Assembly: GCF_004117855.1 (NCBI RefSeq)
Contig: NZ_QWBW01000010.1
Coordinates: 62,001 to 126,000, forward strand
Length of the DNA stretch: 64,000 nucleotides
Source: Modicisalibacter coralii
GTDB lineage: Bacteria > Pseudomonadota > Gammaproteobacteria > Pseudomonadales > Halomonadaceae
Reading direction: 5' to 3'
Notes under the pieces: generated by a model
Told to the model about the DNA's origin: nothing
The model's database searches: none
Seen by the model: only the letters and a program-made list of their open reading frames with translations
Shown: one piece after another, positions 38,195-45,838 of the stretch
Layout: each line of letters begins with the position of its first letter
How positions within the stretch are numbered: position 1 is the stretch's first letter
Program-made: the position numbers and the translations under genes

Positions 38195-39169
38195 TCACAC
38201 CTTGGCGGCGCCGGCCAGCTGGCTGGCCTGGTCCTGCTCGTCTTCCTTGGCACGCGGGCGAGCGTGACGGTTCTGCAACGCGGTCTCGTCGGTCCTGGCC
38301 AGCACGATGTCGAACACCACCTCCGAGAACGGCCCGTCCAGCTCGCGCCGGGCGATTTCGGCGGGGTCGTCGATGCGCTGGGCGGGGATCACCAGTTCCT
38401 CGCGGGTGGCGAAGGCGAAGTCGTCGAAGGTATAGGGATCGCCGGCCAGGTTGATCTGGGTGGTCAGGTGCTGGTGACCCGGCGCGGAGATGAAGTAGTG
38501 GATGTGCGCCGGACGCTCGCCGTGGCGACCGAGCAGCTTGAGCACCTGGTCGGTGGGGCTGCCGTTCGGCACCGCATAGCCGGAGGGGATGATGCTGCGC
38601 GCGGTGTAGCGGCCTTCGGCGTCGGTGACGATGGTACGGCGCAGGTTGTATTCGCTCTGGCTCGGGTCGAAGAACGAGTAATTGCCCTTGGAATCGGCGT
38701 GCCAGATCTCGACCTTGGCCCCGGCGATCGGCTTGCCGTCGATGTCACGCACCTGCCCGGTCAGCCACATCGCTTCGCCGGCGCTGTCGCTGCCGTCGTC
38801 CATGCGCGCGAAGCCCTCGGTCTCCGGCGCGCCGGCCACGTAGAGCGGGCCCTCGATGGTCCGCGGGGTACTGCCGGTCCGCCGGGCCTCGGCGTCGATG
38901 GCATCCTGGCGCATGTCCAGATAGTGATCGAAGCCGAGCCCCGGGGAGAGCAGGCCGAACTGGGTCTGGCCGCCCAGCGCGTTGAGCACGCTCACCGCCG
39001 ACCAGTACTCCTCGGGGGTGACGTCGAAGTCGTCGATCAGCTTGTAAAGATCGGCGACCAGGCGGTGCAGGATCTGCTTGGCACGCGTGTTACCGCCTTG
39101 CTTGTCGAAACCGCTGACGGCGTTCAGGAAATCCTGGACCTCGGGGGTATCGAAAATCTTGACTGACAT
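38195..39169 (-). CDS. catA: Catechol 1,2-dioxygenase (intradiol, Fe(III))
   Basis: 324-residue intradiol dioxygenase cleaving catechol to cis,cis-muconate. It has the N-terminal helical linker domain of catechol 1,2-dioxygenases (about 1-100) and the catalytic beta-core with both iron tyrosines (in PLYVAGAPETEG and RYTARSIIPSGYAVP) and both histidines (RPAHIHYFISAPGHQHLTTQ). The frame is open to 39376, but the ATG at 39167-39169 with GGAGCCAGACC upstream matches the family start. It lies in the cat operon between catC and the SphA-like gene. Confidence 0.93.
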   Translation of the reverse strand: MSVKIFDTPEVQDFLNAVSGFDKQGGNTRAKQILHRLVADLYKLIDDFDVTPEEYWSAVSVLNALGGQTQFGLLSPGLGFDHYLDMRQDAIDAEARRTGSTPRTIEGPLYVAGAPETEGFARMDDGSDSAGEAMWLTGQVRDIDGKPIAGAKVEIWHADSKGNYSFFDPSQSEYNLRRTIVTDAEGRYTARSIIPSGYAVPNGSPTDQVLKLLGRHGERPAHIHYFISAPGHQHLTTQINLAGDPYTFDDFAFATREELVIPAQRIDDPAEIARRELDGPFSEVVFDIVLARTDETALQNRHARPRAKEDEQDQASQLAGAAKV

Positions 39170-39254
39170 GGTCTGGCTCCTCGGTTGTTGTAATGCCTTA
39201 TGGGTCTGGCTTTTTGGTTTGGCTTTCAGGGCACTCGGGCTGGCGCGGGCGTGC

Positions 39255-39545
39255 TCAGTGATCGCCGTCCCGCACGGACGAGGGATGGCGACACAGCGGC
39301 TTGACGTGGATTTCCATGTAGGGAAACAGGGGCAGGCCGCTGATGATCTCCTGAAGTTCGGCGTTGTCCTCGACATCGAAGACGCTGACGTTGGCGTAGC
39401 TACCGGCGACCCGCCACAGGTGGCGCCACTTGCCCTGGCGCTGGAGGTCCTGAGAATAGGCCTTTTCGGTCGCCTTGATCTCGGCGGCGCGTTCGGCCGG
39501 CATGTCGGGGGGGAGCTTGACGGTCATTTCGACGTGAAACAGCAT
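39255..39545 (-). CDS. catC: Muconolactone delta-isomerase
   Basis: 96-residue protein, the normal size for muconolactone isomerase, which converts (+)-muconolactone to 3-oxoadipate enol-lactone. Family features: N-terminal MLFHVEMTVKLPPDMP, catalytic-region EKAYSQDLQRQGKWRHLWRV, and LPLFPYMEIHVKPLCRHPS near the C-terminus. It starts 27 bp after catB, indicating cotranscription. The next enzyme, enol-lactone hydrolase (pcaD/catD), is not in the window. Confidence 0.93.
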   Translation of the reverse strand: MLFHVEMTVKLPPDMPAERAAEIKATEKAYSQDLQRQGKWRHLWRVAGSYANVSVFDVEDNAELQEIISGLPLFPYMEIHVKPLCRHPSSVRDGDH

Positions 39546-39572
39546 CGGTGATCCTCCGGGTTCGACTCGACT

Positions 39573-40697
39573 TCAGCCGTCCTTGCGGCGGTAGAAGCTC
39601 AGCTTGTCTTCATCGAGGGCGACGCCCAGCCCCGGCCCGCGCGGCAGGTCGACGCCGAATTCGTGATAGTTCAGCGGCTCGGTGACGATGTCGTCGGTGA
39701 GCAGCAGCGGGCCGAACATCTCGGTGCCCCAGGTCAGTTCGCCGAGGGTCGCCCAGGCGTGCAGCGCGGCGGCCGTGCCAATGGTGCCCTCGAGCATGGT
39801 GCCGCCATACAAGCCGATGCCCGCTGCCCGCGAGACACCGGCCAGCTCCAGCGCGCCGCGCGGGCCACCGGCCTTGGCGATCTTCAGGGCGACGGCGCCA
39901 CTGAAGCCGGCGGCCGCCAGGCTGAAGCCGTCGCGGGCATCGGCCACCGCTTCGTCGGCGAGCATCGGCACCACGAAACGTTGCGCCAGTCGGGCCAGCC
40001 CGGCATGTTCGCGGGCCGGGATCGGCTGCTCGATCAGGGCGATGCCGGCGTCCTGCAGTGCGGCGATGCCACGCACGGCGGTGGCTTCGTCCCAGGCCTG
40101 ATTGACGTCGACGCGTACGCTGGCACGATCGCCCAGCGCCGCCTTGATCGCCGCCACGTGGCGGACATCGTCGTCGACGGCGTTGGCACCGATCTTGAGT
40201 TTGAAGTCGCCATGCCGCCGGTCGTCGAGGCGCTGGAAGGCCTCGTCGATGTCCTTTCGGGTATCGCCGCTGGCCAGGGTCCACAGCACCGGCAGATGGT
40301 CATGCCGCGCGCCGCCCAGCAGCTCGGCCACCGACAGCCCCAGGCGCTTGCCCTGGGCATCGAGCAGTGCGGTCTCGAGCGCCGACTTGGCGATGGTGTT
40401 GCCGCGCACCTGGGTGTGCATGCGGGCCCGCAGGGCATTGAGGTTGCTCGAGGGCTCGCCGACCAGCAGCGGCGCCAGGTAGCAGTCGATGTTGCGCTTG
40501 ATGCTTTCCGGGCTTTCCGGGCCATAACTCAGGCCACCGATGGTGGTGCCCTCGCCGATGCCCTCGATACCATCGGAATGCCACATGCGCACGATCACCA
40601 GCGTCTGGCAGGCCATGGTGGTCATGGAAAGCTTGTGCGGGCGAATGGTCGGCAGATCGACCAGCAGAGTTTCGATGGATTCGATGCGTGCGGTCAT
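39573..40697 (-). CDS. catB: Muconate cycloisomerase
   Basis: 374-residue enolase-superfamily enzyme converting cis,cis-muconate to muconolactone. The catalytic KxK (DFKLKIGA) and metal-ligand regions (VRVDVNQAW; LIEQPIPA; MLADEAVADA) are visible. The frame opens to 40757, but the ATG at 40695-40697 begins the conserved N-terminus. First gene of the leftward cat operon, diverging from catR with 100 bp between, where an ATAC-N7-GTAT box lies. Confidence 0.93.
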   Translation of the reverse strand: MTARIESIETLLVDLPTIRPHKLSMTTMACQTLVIVRMWHSDGIEGIGEGTTIGGLSYGPESPESIKRNIDCYLAPLLVGEPSSNLNALRARMHTQVRGNTIAKSALETALLDAQGKRLGLSVAELLGGARHDHLPVLWTLASGDTRKDIDEAFQRLDDRRHGDFKLKIGANAVDDDVRHVAAIKAALGDRASVRVDVNQAWDEATAVRGIAALQDAGIALIEQPIPAREHAGLARLAQRFVVPMLADEAVADARDGFSLAAAGFSGAVALKIAKAGGPRGALELAGVSRAAGIGLYGGTMLEGTIGTAAALHAWATLGELTWGTEMFGPLLLTDDIVTEPLNYHEFGVDLPRGPGLGVALDEDKLSFYRRKDG

Positions 40698-40781
40698 GGT
40701 GATTTCGGCAATCCTGGGGACGATGGACCACAGTCTGCTTGCCGGCAGGGAAGCCAACCAATATCGTTTGAGTGCCTAGCC

Positions 40782-40796
40782 ATACCCTGGAGGTAT
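40782..40796. promoter_or_regulatory. CatR/BenM-type operator (ATAC-N7-GTAT) between catB and catR
   Basis: ATAC-CCTGGAG-GTAT is an exact match to the ATAC-N7-GTAT site described for BenM/CatM-type LysR regulators. It is one base before the catR ATG, overlapping its Shine-Dalgarno (negative autoregulation), and about 85 bp upstream of catB, compatible with the usual -65 activation position. Confidence 0.7.
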
Positions 40797-40797
40797 C

Positions 40798-41685
40798 ATG
40801 GAGCTGCGGCATCTACGCTATTTCTGCGTCGTGGCGGAGGAACTCAATCTGACCCGCGCGGCCCAGCGGTTGCATATGGCCCAACCGCCATTGACTCGAC
40901 AAATCAAACAGTTGGAGTCGGAGTTGGGTACCGCGCTGTTCCGCCGGCATGCGCGCGGCCTGGCGCTCACCCCCACCGGCCAGTTCTTCCATGAGCACGC
41001 CCTGCAGATCCTCGAAAAAGTCGACTCCACCGTCCTCGCGACCCGCCGTCTGGCACGCAGCGGCAGGCAGGTCTTCGCCATCGGCTTCGTGCCGTCGATC
41101 TTCTACAGCGAGCTGCCGTTGCTGATTCGTCAGCTACGACAAAAGGAGGAGGTCGAGTTGACGTTGAGCGAGCTGACCACCGTGCAGCAGATCCAGGCCC
41201 TCAAGGCCGGACGTATCGACATCGGCTTCGGCCGGCTGCGTATCGATGACCCGGAGGTCGAGCAGGAGGTGCTGTTCGACGAGCCGATCATCGCCGCGCT
41301 GCCCGCTACCCACCCGCTGGTCGGCACCACGCCGACCCTGAGCGAGCTCGCCGGCACGCCATTGATCGTCTACCCGGCCACGCCCCGGCCCAGCTACGCG
41401 GACATCGTGCTGGGCCTGTTCCGCCGCCGCGGCCTCAAGGTCAACGTGATTCAGGAAGCCAACGAACTACAGACGGCGATCGGCCTGGTTGCGTCGGAAA
41501 TGGGCTTCACCCTGGTGCCCGAGCAGGTCCAGCGGCTGCAGCGCGATGACATCGCCTACGCGCCGTTAGCGGAGAGCGGCCTGACCTCGCCGATCCTGTG
41601 CAGTCGCCGCAAGGAGCCCCCCTCGGCGATGATGCATCAAGTGAATGGGATGCTGCGCAAGGTGTGGCGCAAGAGAACCGTTTAA
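40798..41685 (+). CDS. catR: LysR-family activator of catechol catabolism
   Basis: 295-residue CatR/BenM/CatM-type LysR protein: MELRHLRYFCVVAEELNLTRAAQRL HTH followed by QPPLTRQIKQLE, with an effector domain from about residue 90 that in this group binds cis,cis-muconate. The ATG at 40798 follows GGAGG. It diverges from catB, and an exact ATAC-N7-GTAT operator lies at its start. It is expected to activate the catBCA-porin-Rieske operon. Confidence 0.88.
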   Translation: MELRHLRYFCVVAEELNLTRAAQRLHMAQPPLTRQIKQLESELGTALFRRHARGLALTPTGQFFHEHALQILEKVDSTVLATRRLARSGRQVFAIGFVPSIFYSELPLLIRQLRQKEEVELTLSELTTVQQIQALKAGRIDIGFGRLRIDDPEVEQEVLFDEPIIAALPATHPLVGTTPTLSELAGTPLIVYPATPRPSYADIVLGLFRRRGLKVNVIQEANELQTAIGLVASEMGFTLVPEQVQRLQRDDIAYAPLAESGLTSPILCSRRKEPPSAMMHQVNGMLRKVWRKRTV

Positions 41686-41927
41686 TACTTTAGAGGCATC
41701 GCTTGCCTGGCTAGCACGTCTCTATCAGGCGATCTTTCACCGCCAAAGACTCGGCCCTGGGCTATAGATCCTGGTTAAGAACCGCCGCAGCGGACGCTAT
41801 CCCCCCTGAGTCGCGAAGCGGGCGTCTCGACGTCAGCGATTAGTTTCATAGCGAAACGGCATTTCGCTTCCGGCCCCGTCTTGGGCAGAATGATCGCCCG
41901 CCAAATGGAGAGCCAGACGAAAACACC

Positions 41928-42464
41928 ATGGTCCGAAGCTATCTGGGTAAGATGAAGGGCGCGCCGGTGCAGCGCGCGACACCGTGCTGGAAGGACGCCT
42001 GCTGGTCCTGGCTGGGTGCCTTCGTGGGCGTGGCCGGCGTGGGGCTGCTGAGCAGCCGCCTGCTGGAGACGCAGCCGCTGCTGATGATCGGCTCCTTCGG
42101 CGCCACCTCGGTGCTGCTCTACGCCGCGCCGGAAAGCCCCCTCGCCCAGCCGCGCAACGTGCTGGGCGGCAACGTGCTCTCGGCGTTGATCGGCGTGCTG
42201 TGCTGGCACTTCCTCGGCGACACCTGGCTGGCAGCGGCGGCGGCCGTCTCGACCGCCATCCTGGTGATGCAATTGACCCATACCCTGCACCCGCCGGGCG
42301 GTGCCACGGCGCTGATCGCGGTGATCGGCAGCGAGCCGCTTCACGCGCTCGGACTGGGTTATGCGCTGATGCCGGTCGCCGCCGGCTGCCTGTTCATGCT
42401 CGCGGTGGCCGTCACCGTCAACAACCTGGCCCGCCATCGGCGTTACCCGCAGCACTGGTGGTAA
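41928..42464 (+). CDS. HPP-family integral membrane protein
   Basis: 178-residue membrane protein with four to five hydrophobic segments and the family's HPP motif in TLHPPGGATALIAV (about 121-134). The N-terminal region up to about 25 is cytoplasmic and basic. Some HPP proteins have been linked to nitrite or anion transport, but the function here is not evident. The ATG at 41928 lacks a close Shine-Dalgarno. It is flanked upstream by a 242-bp non-coding region after catR and downstream by a symmetric terminator, so it is monocistronic. Confidence 0.8.
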   Translation: MVRSYLGKMKGAPVQRATPCWKDACWSWLGAFVGVAGVGLLSSRLLETQPLLMIGSFGATSVLLYAAPESPLAQPRNVLGGNVLSALIGVLCWHFLGDTWLAAAAAVSTAILVMQLTHTLHPPGGATALIAVIGSEPLHALGLGYALMPVAAGCLFMLAVAVTVNNLARHRRYPQHWW

Positions 42465-42493
42465 GTAGACAGCTCACCGCAGAACCACGGACA

Positions 42494-42527
42494 CGAAAAC
42501 GCCGCGATCGAGATCGCGGCGTTTTCG
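42494..42527. terminator. Bidirectional intrinsic terminator
   Basis: CGAAAACGCCGCGATC and its exact complement GATCGCGGCGTTTTCG flank a GA centre: a 16-bp perfect stem with A-rich and T-rich outer parts on both strands. It serves the HPP gene (ends 42464) and the convergent 47-residue gene (ends 42600). Confidence 0.85.
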
Positions 42528-42599
42528 TAAGGGCGGGGCCACTGCAGGCGGCCTACCATCGTGGCGCTCCCCTGCCGGGGGTGCCACGACGTCTGCTAT

Positions 42600-42743
42600 T
42601 CAGTCGATGCCGTAGCGCAGGCCACCTTGGGCCAGAAAGCCCTGGTAGGCGCTCTCGGTCATGGCTTCCAGCACGCGGTAAGCGGCCTTGCCGATACGCT
42701 TGCTCAGAGACAGCTTGGCCGGTGCGGTTTCTTGCGTCTTCAT
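42600..42743 (-). CDS. Small hypothetical protein (47 aa)
   Basis: 47-residue protein beginning MKTQETAPAKLSLSKRIGKA and ending with the Gly-rich GFLAQGGLRYGID. The N-terminus is basic and amphipathic; the middle (AAYRVLEAMTESAYQGFL) could form a helix. No transmembrane segment or known domain. The ATG at 42741-42743 has AGGGAG upstream; the longer frame to 42782 would run into the promoter. A canonical promoter with nested repeats lies 40-95 bp upstream, and a perfect terminator lies downstream, so this is a discrete regulated gene. Function unknown. Confidence 0.7.
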   Translation of the reverse strand: MKTQETAPAKLSLSKRIGKAAYRVLEAMTESAYQGFLAQGGLRYGID

Positions 42744-42780
42744 GATGTGTCGCTCCCTGGTTGTTTCAGGTGATGGAACC

Positions 42781-42837
42781 ATTATGCCCGACTCTTAGAC
42801 TTTAGTCCAATCAATTAACCTTTAGTCGAAGAGTCGG
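42781..42837 (-). promoter_or_regulatory. Promoter with nested operator repeats for the 47-residue gene
   Basis: On the minus strand, a -35 TTGGAC (42805-42810) and -10 CATAAT (42781-42786) are spaced by 18 bp. Around them a perfect 9-bp inverted repeat CCGACTCTT/AAGAGTCGG (42788-42796, 42829-42837) encloses two direct CTTTAGTC copies (42800-42807, 42820-42827) exactly 20 bp apart, two helical turns. This layout implies a dimeric regulator sitting on the promoter. The regulator is unidentified. Confidence 0.6.
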
Positions 42838-43005
42838 AGAAAGACGCTCGCATCGGCCCACCCAGCGCAGCAGTACCGCCCCGCCGGCAGGAATCGACGC
42901 AAAAAGAGGCTCGATCGCGGGGAAAATTCGCGGTGAAGAGCCCCGTGGCAGGATGTCGCGGATGGCGAGAGAAGAAGCCGAAGAGAGGCGCGAGAAGGCG
43001 CCGGA
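42838..43005. other. Intergenic sequence upstream of the 47-residue gene's promoter and downstream of nadE
   Basis: Purine-rich on the plus strand from about 42955 to 43010 (GAGAGAAGAAG, AAGAGAGG). No ribosome-bound frame of note; small leftward frames here are not convincing. It separates the nadE terminator from the promoter at 42781-42837. Confidence 0.35.
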
Positions 43006-43036
43006 CAAGAAAAACGGGGCGCCACTGCGCCCCGCG
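43006..43036 (-). terminator. Intrinsic terminator of nadE
   Basis: On the minus strand GGGGCGC-AGTG-GCGCCCC is followed by GTTTTTCTT: a 7-bp GC stem, tetraloop and T-tract, about 30 bp after the nadE stop. A textbook Rho-independent terminator. Confidence 0.9.
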
Positions 43037-43065
43037 GTACTTTCTAACAGGCTATCAGGCCTCGT

Positions 43066-43899
43066 TCAGTCAGGGGCCTTGGGCAAACGACGCTTGTGCT
43101 CGGTCTTGCGATAACCCGCGATGATGGTACGGGCGTCCTCGTCGGCGACCGTCTCTCCCGAGAGAAAACGGTCGATGGCCTCGTAGCTGACGCCCAGCGC
43201 GTCCTCGTCGCTGCGCTGAGGACGCAGCGATTCGAGATCCGCCGTGGGCACCTTGTCGACCAGCCACTGCGGTGCGCCGAGGTGGCTGGCGATGTCGCGC
43301 ACTTGCCCCTTGGTCAGCCCGGCCAACGGCGTCAGGTCGCAGGCACCATCGCCGAACTTGGTGAAGAAGCCCATCACCGCCTCGGCGGCCTGATCGGTAC
43401 CCACCACCAGGCCACCGTGAGTCCCCGCCACCGCGTACTGGGCGATCATCCGCTGGCGCGCCTTGATGTTGCCCATCACGAAATCGCGCTGCTCATCGTC
43501 GCGAAACGTCACCCCGCCCGTCTCCAGGGACTCGAGCATGGCATCGCTGGCCGGCTGGATATCCACCGTCAGGACCTCGTCGGGGGCGATGAAGTCCAGC
43601 GCCTGGGCGGCCTCGTCATCATCCTTCTGGGTGCCGTAGGGCAGTCGCAGCGCCCAGAACCGGGCATCGGGCAAAGCGTCGCGCACCGCCTCGACGGCCA
43701 GTTGCGACAGGCGCCCGGCGACGGTGGAATCGATACCCCCACTGATCCCCAGTACCAGGGCATGCTGGCCACTTTCCCGCATTTCCTGCTCCAGAAAGCG
43801 CAGCCGACGCGCGACCTGCTCGGCGGGATCACGCCGGGTTTCGACACCCAGCGCCGCGGCGATCGCGCGCTGGTCCTGCGAGGTAGGATCGTTGCTCAT
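43066..43899 (-). CDS. nadE: Ammonia-dependent NAD+ synthetase
   Basis: 277-residue NH3-dependent NAD synthetase converting deamido-NAD to NAD with ATP and ammonia. The PP-loop pyrophosphatase motif SGGIDST is at 53-59; the family segments TKFGDGACDLTPLAGLTKGQVR and PTADLESLRPQRSDEDALGVSY are intact. It lacks the N-terminal glutaminase domain, so free ammonia is the donor. The ATG at 43897-43899 (AAGGAGGCTTTG upstream) is preferred to the longer frame to 43959. It lies downstream of pncC on the same strand (72-bp gap), joining two NAD-cycle enzymes. Confidence 0.92.
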   Translation of the reverse strand: MSNDPTSQDQRAIAAALGVETRRDPAEQVARRLRFLEQEMRESGQHALVLGISGGIDSTVAGRLSQLAVEAVRDALPDARFWALRLPYGTQKDDDEAAQALDFIAPDEVLTVDIQPASDAMLESLETGGVTFRDDEQRDFVMGNIKARQRMIAQYAVAGTHGGLVVGTDQAAEAVMGFFTKFGDGACDLTPLAGLTKGQVRDIASHLGAPQWLVDKVPTADLESLRPQRSDEDALGVSYEAIDRFLSGETVADEDARTIIAGYRKTEHKRRLPKAPD

Positions 43900-43971
43900 C
43901 AAAGCCTCCTTGCCGTTGACGTTGCGATGGTCGCCAGACCATCCGGTGGGTTGGCGCACCCGACTGCCGGC

Positions 43972-44481
43972 TCAAAGCGGCGCGATATCGCCGTCACAGA
44001 CCTGGCGATGCAGGTCCGGGATACGCGACAGGCTCTCGTGGGCCGCGCTCAGGCGGACCTCGTTACGCTCGCCGGAAAGCCGCTGCGTCTCGCTGACGAC
44101 GTAGACTCGCCCTTCGTGGCGAAATGCCCACGCCAGGCAGACGGTGCCCACCGGCGTGCCGTCGTCCCCCGGCTTGGGGCCGGCGATGCCGGTGTTGGCC
44201 AGCGCCAGATTAGCGGCACTGTTGTTGAGCGCCCCCAGGGCCATCGCCTTCGAGGTGGCCTCGCTGGTCAGGCCGTCGCGCGACATCGCCTCATAGGGCA
44301 CGTTGAGATAGCGATTCTTGGCCTCGGGGGAATACACCGCCAGACCGCAGTCGATCGACTGGCCGCTCCCCGGGACACTGGCGAGTTCGGACACCACCAG
44401 CCCCGCGGTGCAGGATTCCGCGGTGGTGACCTGCAATTTCTGATCGGTCAGGTACTGAATGACCTCTTCGAGCCAATCCAT
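43972..44481 (-). CDS. pncC: Nicotinamide-nucleotide amidohydrolase, CinA C-terminal family
   Basis: 169-residue stand-alone CinA C-terminal domain, as in PncC, which deamidates NMN to nicotinic acid mononucleotide. Conserved motifs: TTAESCTAGLVVSELAS with the catalytic Ser, VYSPEAKNRYLNV, and NTGIAGPKPGDDGTPVGTVCLAW. The ATG at 44479-44481 follows GGGAGGCAACCC; the longer frame to 44607 lacks homologous character. Its product feeds NadD and then the NadE encoded next, so the pair recycles NMN to NAD. No other NAD genes are present. Confidence 0.88.
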   Translation of the reverse strand: MDWLEEVIQYLTDQKLQVTTAESCTAGLVVSELASVPGSGQSIDCGLAVYSPEAKNRYLNVPYEAMSRDGLTSEATSKAMALGALNNSAANLALANTGIAGPKPGDDGTPVGTVCLAWAFRHEGRVYVVSETQRLSGERNEVRLSAAHESLSRIPDLHRQVCDGDIAPL

Positions 44482-44621
44482 GGGTTGCCTCCCTGGCTTC
44501 CTTGCTTGGCAATGAGCCGTGCGACAGCGGGCACGGCGGACTCCCGAACAGCGTAGTCGCAGGATCGGCAGTGGACCCATAACCTGTGATGGGCCGGTAA
44601 GGGGCACCGGGCATGGCTGTC

Positions 44622-45548
44622 TTACCGCCAGGGAGCGTCCTCGTCGGGGCCGGGGGAGTCAGGCACGCCCCCGTCGCTCTTGAGCCGCTGCCAGAACGCC
44701 CCGGCCATGCCATTACGATTACCCAGCCAGCGCACCAGGATGATCTCGACATGATCCGCCGGCATCTGCGGGTAGATACGAACCAGTCTGCCATCGTCGA
44801 TCAGCGGGGCGGACATGCTGTGAGGCATGCAGGCAATGCCCTGCCCCATGGCCACCATGGGCTTGAGGGCTTCGGACACGGTCGCCTCGAAGACCCGCTT
44901 TAGCCGAGACGGCTCGGGATGACGCTCGACCTGGGCCCGTGACAGCTCGTGCAGCTGGGCGGTCCGCGAATAGGTCAACCAGGGAATCGTCCCCTTGCCG
45001 CTTCGACACGATCGCGCCAGCGCCGGCGTCCCTACCCAATAGAGTTCGTCGTGACCCAGTGACAGCACTTCGAAGTCCTCGCGCTGGAAGTAACGCTGCG
45101 ATTCATCGTCCCGATAGAAGAGAATGAAATCGCTGCGTCCCGACATCAGCGACATGTAATAGTTTTCGGTGCTCTTGTGGCCGGTATCGATACGCGTGAA
45201 CAAGGGCGCTTCCGGCGTGGAGTAGCGCGAGATCCACTGCGGGAAGAAATTGCATGCCAGCGTATGCAGCGACGCGAAGGTCAGTGGCCGATCGACGACT
45301 TTCACGCTCTGCTCGCATTCATGCGACAAGCGCACCAGTTCCGCGGCGGCGGGTATCAACGCATCCCCCGAGGCGGTCAGACGGATGGGGGTCACTGCGC
45401 GATCGAACAACTGCGTGCCGAGATGGGCTTCCAGCAACTGGATACGCCGGCTCAGTGTCGACTGCGAACAATTACGAAGCCGTGCGGCGGCGGTGAATTT
45501 GCCGGTTTCGGCAAGCGCCAGGAAGTCGGCGTACCAGAGGATATCCAT
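44622..45548 (-). CDS. LysR-family transcriptional regulator of the amino-acid transport operon
   Basis: 308-residue LysR protein: HTH at about 4-62 (DILWYADFLALAETGKFTAAARL; CSQSTLSRRIQLLEAHLG) and effector domain from about 88. The ATG at 45546-45548 with GCGAGGCGCC upstream is preferred to the frame start at 45662. It diverges from aapJ with a 290-bp intergenic region, so it probably senses an amino acid or peptide product and regulates aapJQMP-iaaA. The C-terminal tail is acidic (GPDEDAPWR). Confidence 0.83.
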   Translation of the reverse strand: MDILWYADFLALAETGKFTAAARLRNCSQSTLSRRIQLLEAHLGTQLFDRAVTPIRLTASGDALIPAAAELVRLSHECEQSVKVVDRPLTFASLHTLACNFFPQWISRYSTPEAPLFTRIDTGHKSTENYYMSLMSGRSDFILFYRDDESQRYFQREDFEVLSLGHDELYWVGTPALARSCRSGKGTIPWLTYSRTAQLHELSRAQVERHPEPSRLKRVFEATVSEALKPMVAMGQGIACMPHSMSAPLIDDGRLVRIYPQMPADHVEIILVRWLGNRNGMAGAFWQRLKSDGGVPDSPGPDEDAPWR

Positions 45549-45626
45549 GGCGCCTCGCTGAGTCGGGCGCGGCGCCCCGAGCACCGCGCGGACGGGGAAA
45601 GAATACTGACAAAATATCAGGTCATG

Positions 45627-45636
45627 CGAATATTCG
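45627..45636. promoter_or_regulatory. Palindrome in the LysR/aapJ divergent region
   Basis: CGAATATTCG, a perfect 10-bp palindrome, lies 79 bp upstream of the LysR start and 203 bp upstream of aapJ. It is followed by a second, weaker AT dyad (AAATATC at 45612-45618). Candidate LysR binding site; inferred only from position and symmetry. Confidence 0.35.
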
Positions 45637-45838
45637 ATAGCCAGTACAGCGGTCACGATCAATCAATGCTAGAGCCACCCGTAGGGTGTGCGTAGTGTTG
45701 ACCAGACGCCGACTGGCGCCAGAGACACCTGATGCAGGGGTCGATGGCCTGGTCAGAGGCCATGGCGTAGCTTCTTTCTCACGGCTGCGTCGGTCCCGGG
45801 CTACTCGAATCAACGTCACGGAACGGAAGGTAAATAAC

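Noticed and set aside
34994-41805. Shared 13-mer GACGCTATCCCCC at 34994 and near 41791 as a dispersed repeat
   Set aside because: Only 13 bases match and the second copy lacks the inverted arm; probably chance or too short to interpret.
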